From the NCBI GenBank assembly GCA_019689775.1, contig JADGGV010000158.1:1-8194 (forward strand): a DNA stretch of 8,194 nucleotides, written 5' to 3'. The stretch comes from Gemmatimonadota bacterium (GTDB lineage: Bacteria > Gemmatimonadota > Gemmatimonadetes > Longimicrobiales > RSA9). A program made the position numbers and the translations under genes. The notes beneath the pieces are model-generated. The model had not been told where the DNA came from, made no database searches, and saw only the letters and a program-made list of their open reading frames with translations. Shown here in pieces: positions 7,446 through 8,194 of this stretch. Positions within the stretch are counted from its first letter, which is position 1. Each line of letters begins with the position of its first letter.

Positions 7446-7471
7446 GGGACGCCCGCGGGTGCGGGCGTCCC
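7446..7471 (+). terminator. Terminator hairpin after TonB receptor gene
   Basis: A perfect 11-bp stem, GGGACGCCCGC (7446-7456) and GCGGGCGTCCC (7461-7471), with loop GGGT, starts 6 nt after the receptor stop. There is no T-tract, as is common in high-GC genomes. A second stem follows at once: CCGGCG 7471-7476 and CGCCGG 7483-7488 with a TGCTTC loop. The position and perfect pairing make a transcript end or 3' stabiliser very likely. Confidence 0.75.
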
Positions 7472-7534
7472 CGGCGTGCTTCCGCCGGATGCGGAGCCGC
7501 CGGGCCGCGGAGCGCGGCGGGATGCTCGGCGCAA

Positions 7535-7570
7535 ACGGCGCCCGGTGGGATTCGTCCCGCCGGGCGCCGT
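7535..7570 (+). terminator. 16-bp hairpin with TTCG loop
   Basis: Arms 7535-7550 and 7555-7570 pair over 16 bp with a single G-U (T7546/G7559) around a TTCG tetraloop. An A-run (AAA at 7533-7535) precedes it and GTCGTTC follows it. This is a very stable structure typical of factor-independent terminators in GC-rich bacteria. It may act in either direction, although no convergent gene is seen. Confidence 0.65.
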
Positions 7571-7594
7571 GTCGTTCGGGGGCGCCGCGGCGGT

Positions 7595-7664
7595 CGCGGG
7601 CGTTTGCCGGTCCCGTTCGACTGCGCGCTCTTCGCGTGACCGGCGGAGCCGCCGAACGCCCGCG
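7595..7664 (+). ncRNA. Candidate structured RNA element (two-part long stem)
   Basis: A 10-bp outer stem (7595-7604 with 7655-7664) and a 7-bp inner stem (7606-7612 with 7638-7644) are both perfect. They are separated by one unpaired T on the left and 10 nt on the right. The 25-nt loop (7613-7637) is moderately rich in T. It may be a further terminator, a leader element of the exonuclease mRNA or a small RNA. It resembles no class I can name. Confidence 0.25.
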
Positions 7665-7784
7665 GTGCCGGCGCTCCGCGCAGGGGTTGCCCCGCGGGGT
7701 CCCCTTTGGCGATTCTTCGGGTTCCGCGTCGCGGCCGGCGGCCAGGACGCGGCGGGCCACCGGCACGGGAGCGGGCGACGTCGC

Positions 7785-8194
7785 ATGATCGTGGAGCTGA
7801 TCGACGGCACGTACGAGCTGTTCCGGCACTTCTACGGGCTGCGGCGGTTCACGAAGGGAGTGGACCGGCCATACGGCGCGGTGGTCGGCGTGCTGCGCAC
7901 GGTGCTCCAGACGCTGGAGGCCGGGGGGACGCACGTCGGCGTGGCGACGGACCACGTCGTGGAGTCGTTTCGCAACCGGCTGTGGGCGGGGTACAAGACC
8001 GGCGCGGGCGTCGAGCCGGCGCTCCTGGCGCAGTTCGAGCCGCTGGAGGAGGCGCTCGCGGCGATGGGTGTGGTGGTGTGGCCGATGGTCGAGCTGGAGG
8101 CGGACGACGCGCTGGCGTCGGCCGCGCGGCTGGCGGCGGCGGGGGCGGCCGGGGCGGCGGGGGCGCGCCGGGCGCGGCGGAAGGTCAAAAAAAC
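7785..8194 (+). CDS. 5'-3' exonuclease / PolA N-terminal-type FEN domain, 3'-truncated
   Basis: The frame runs from ATG 7785 past the window end; 136 residues are seen. It matches the PIN-like 5'-3' exonuclease (flap endonuclease) domain of bacterial DNA polymerase I and stand-alone homologues, which removes 5' flaps and RNA primers in replication and repair. Visible motifs are LIDGTYELFR (metal ligand D7), VATDHVVESFRNRLWAGYK (D56 and basic R63/R65/K71) and VELEADDALASAARLA (E105, D107, D108). By family knowledge these acidic positions correspond to D18, D67, E117, D119 and D120 of Taq polymerase. The next metal-binding motif (T-x-DKD), expected about 22 residues after D108, is absent. Instead an Ala/Gly/Arg/Lys-rich tail appears (see findings). 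Whether this is a stand-alone nuclease or the start of polA cannot be told. The nearest Shine-Dalgarno-like run, GGGAG at 7767-7771, is 13 nt from the ATG, so translation initiation looks weak. Confidence 0.85.
   Translation, partial: MIVELIDGTYELFRHFYGLRRFTKGVDRPYGAVVGVLRTVLQTLEAGGTHVGVATDHVVESFRNRLWAGYKTGAGVEPALLAQFEPLEEALAAMGVVVWPMVELEADDALASAARLAAAGAAGAAGARRARRKVKK
8135..8170 (+). repeat. 18-nt tandem GC repeat in exonuclease gene
   Basis: The 13-mer GGCGGCGGGGGCG occurs at 8135-8147 and again at 8153-8165, an 18-nt (six-codon) tandem period encoding Ala/Gly. It falls just after the EADD motif, where homologues have ordered sequence. It is probably slippage or a local sequence/assembly problem. 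Confidence 0.5.

Larger units (their letters stand above)
7440..7784. other. 345-bp hairpin-rich non-coding region
   Basis: No protein gene is supported here; the open frames crossing it are Arg/Pro/Gly-rich and look like composition artefacts. Besides the two listed terminators it holds GCCGCG-GAG-CGCGGC (7504-7518). It also holds a long interrupted stem, CGCGGGCGTT (7595-7604) with AACGCCCGCG (7655-7664), enclosing GCCGGTC (7606-7612) with GACCGGC (7638-7644). A perfect 10-bp palindrome CCCCGCGGGG lies at 7690-7699. An AT-richer pocket at about 7703-7725 lies 60-80 bp before the exonuclease ATG and is the likeliest promoter site, but no consensus pair is convincing. Confidence 0.5.

Noticed and set aside
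7591..7670. Possible tRNA in the hairpin-rich gap
   Set aside because: A GTTCGA-like string is present at 7615-7620 but there is no cloverleaf, anticodon stem or acceptor pairing around it.
4554..7955. A 1133-codon open frame on the minus strand covering the whole receptor gene
   Set aside because: It is Arg/His/Val/Pro-rich without domains and mirrors the codons of the real receptor; GC-rich third positions remove antisense stop codons. The + frame has clear domains and signal peptide.
1..8194. CRISPR array, insertion sequence, phage or toxin-antitoxin genes
   Set aside because: No regularly spaced repeats, transposase or integrase motifs, terminal inverted repeats or paired small genes were seen on either strand.

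Overview
The window is very GC-rich, with almost every codon ending in G or C, and all recognisable genes lie on the + strand. The gene types are an envelope M23 peptidase, a TonB-dependent receptor with a carboxypeptidase-regulatory-like N-terminal domain, a secreted DUF6259-type glycosidase-like protein, and a PolA-type 5'-3' exonuclease of the 'GTYELFR...' form. Together they suggest a Gram-negative (outer-membrane-bearing) bacterium with a high-GC genome. Gemmatimonadota is my best guess, by resemblance of the proteins. That is inference, not proof; Acidobacteriota or another high-GC didermic lineage is possible.

Layout. (1) 1-717 is the 3' part of an M23 (LytM-type) metallopeptidase gene whose start lies before the window. 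(2) After 43 bp comes a complete Gfo/Idh/MocA NAD(P)-dependent oxidoreductase (761-1786). (3) A 257-bp gap holds a perfect 6-3-6 inverted repeat. (4) A secreted 810-aa DUF6259-family putative glycosidase follows (2044-4476). (5) A 95-bp leader carries a dyad and a hairpin. (6) Next is a roughly 955-aa outer-membrane TonB-dependent receptor (4572-7439). (7) A 345-bp non-coding stretch begins with a perfect GC-rich terminator hairpin and contains several more hairpins. (8) The 5' part of a 5'-3' exonuclease/PolA N-terminal-domain gene (7785-8194) runs off the window end.

How the genes may work together. The oxidoreductase, the exported glycosidase-like protein and the outer-membrane receptor are co-oriented and enclosed by intergenic structure. 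A reasonable inference is a small carbohydrate or glycoside uptake and oxidation module: the receptor imports a substrate, the DUF6259 protein hydrolyses it outside the cytoplasm, and the cytoplasmic Gfo/Idh/MocA enzyme oxidises a released sugar. No SusD, transporter or regulator is visible, so the substrate cannot be named. The M23 peptidase (cell-wall remodelling) and the exonuclease (DNA repair/replication) are probably unrelated neighbours.

The most notable points are: the uncharacterised DUF6259 enzyme and its conserved His/Trp/Cys/Asp-rich active-site segment; an array of hairpins in the 7440-7784 gap; and the right-hand end of the window. At that end an 18-nt tandem repeat and an A-rich tail replace the catalytic motif expected in the exonuclease. 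I found no convincing wholly new system, CRISPR array, mobile element, rRNA or tRNA.
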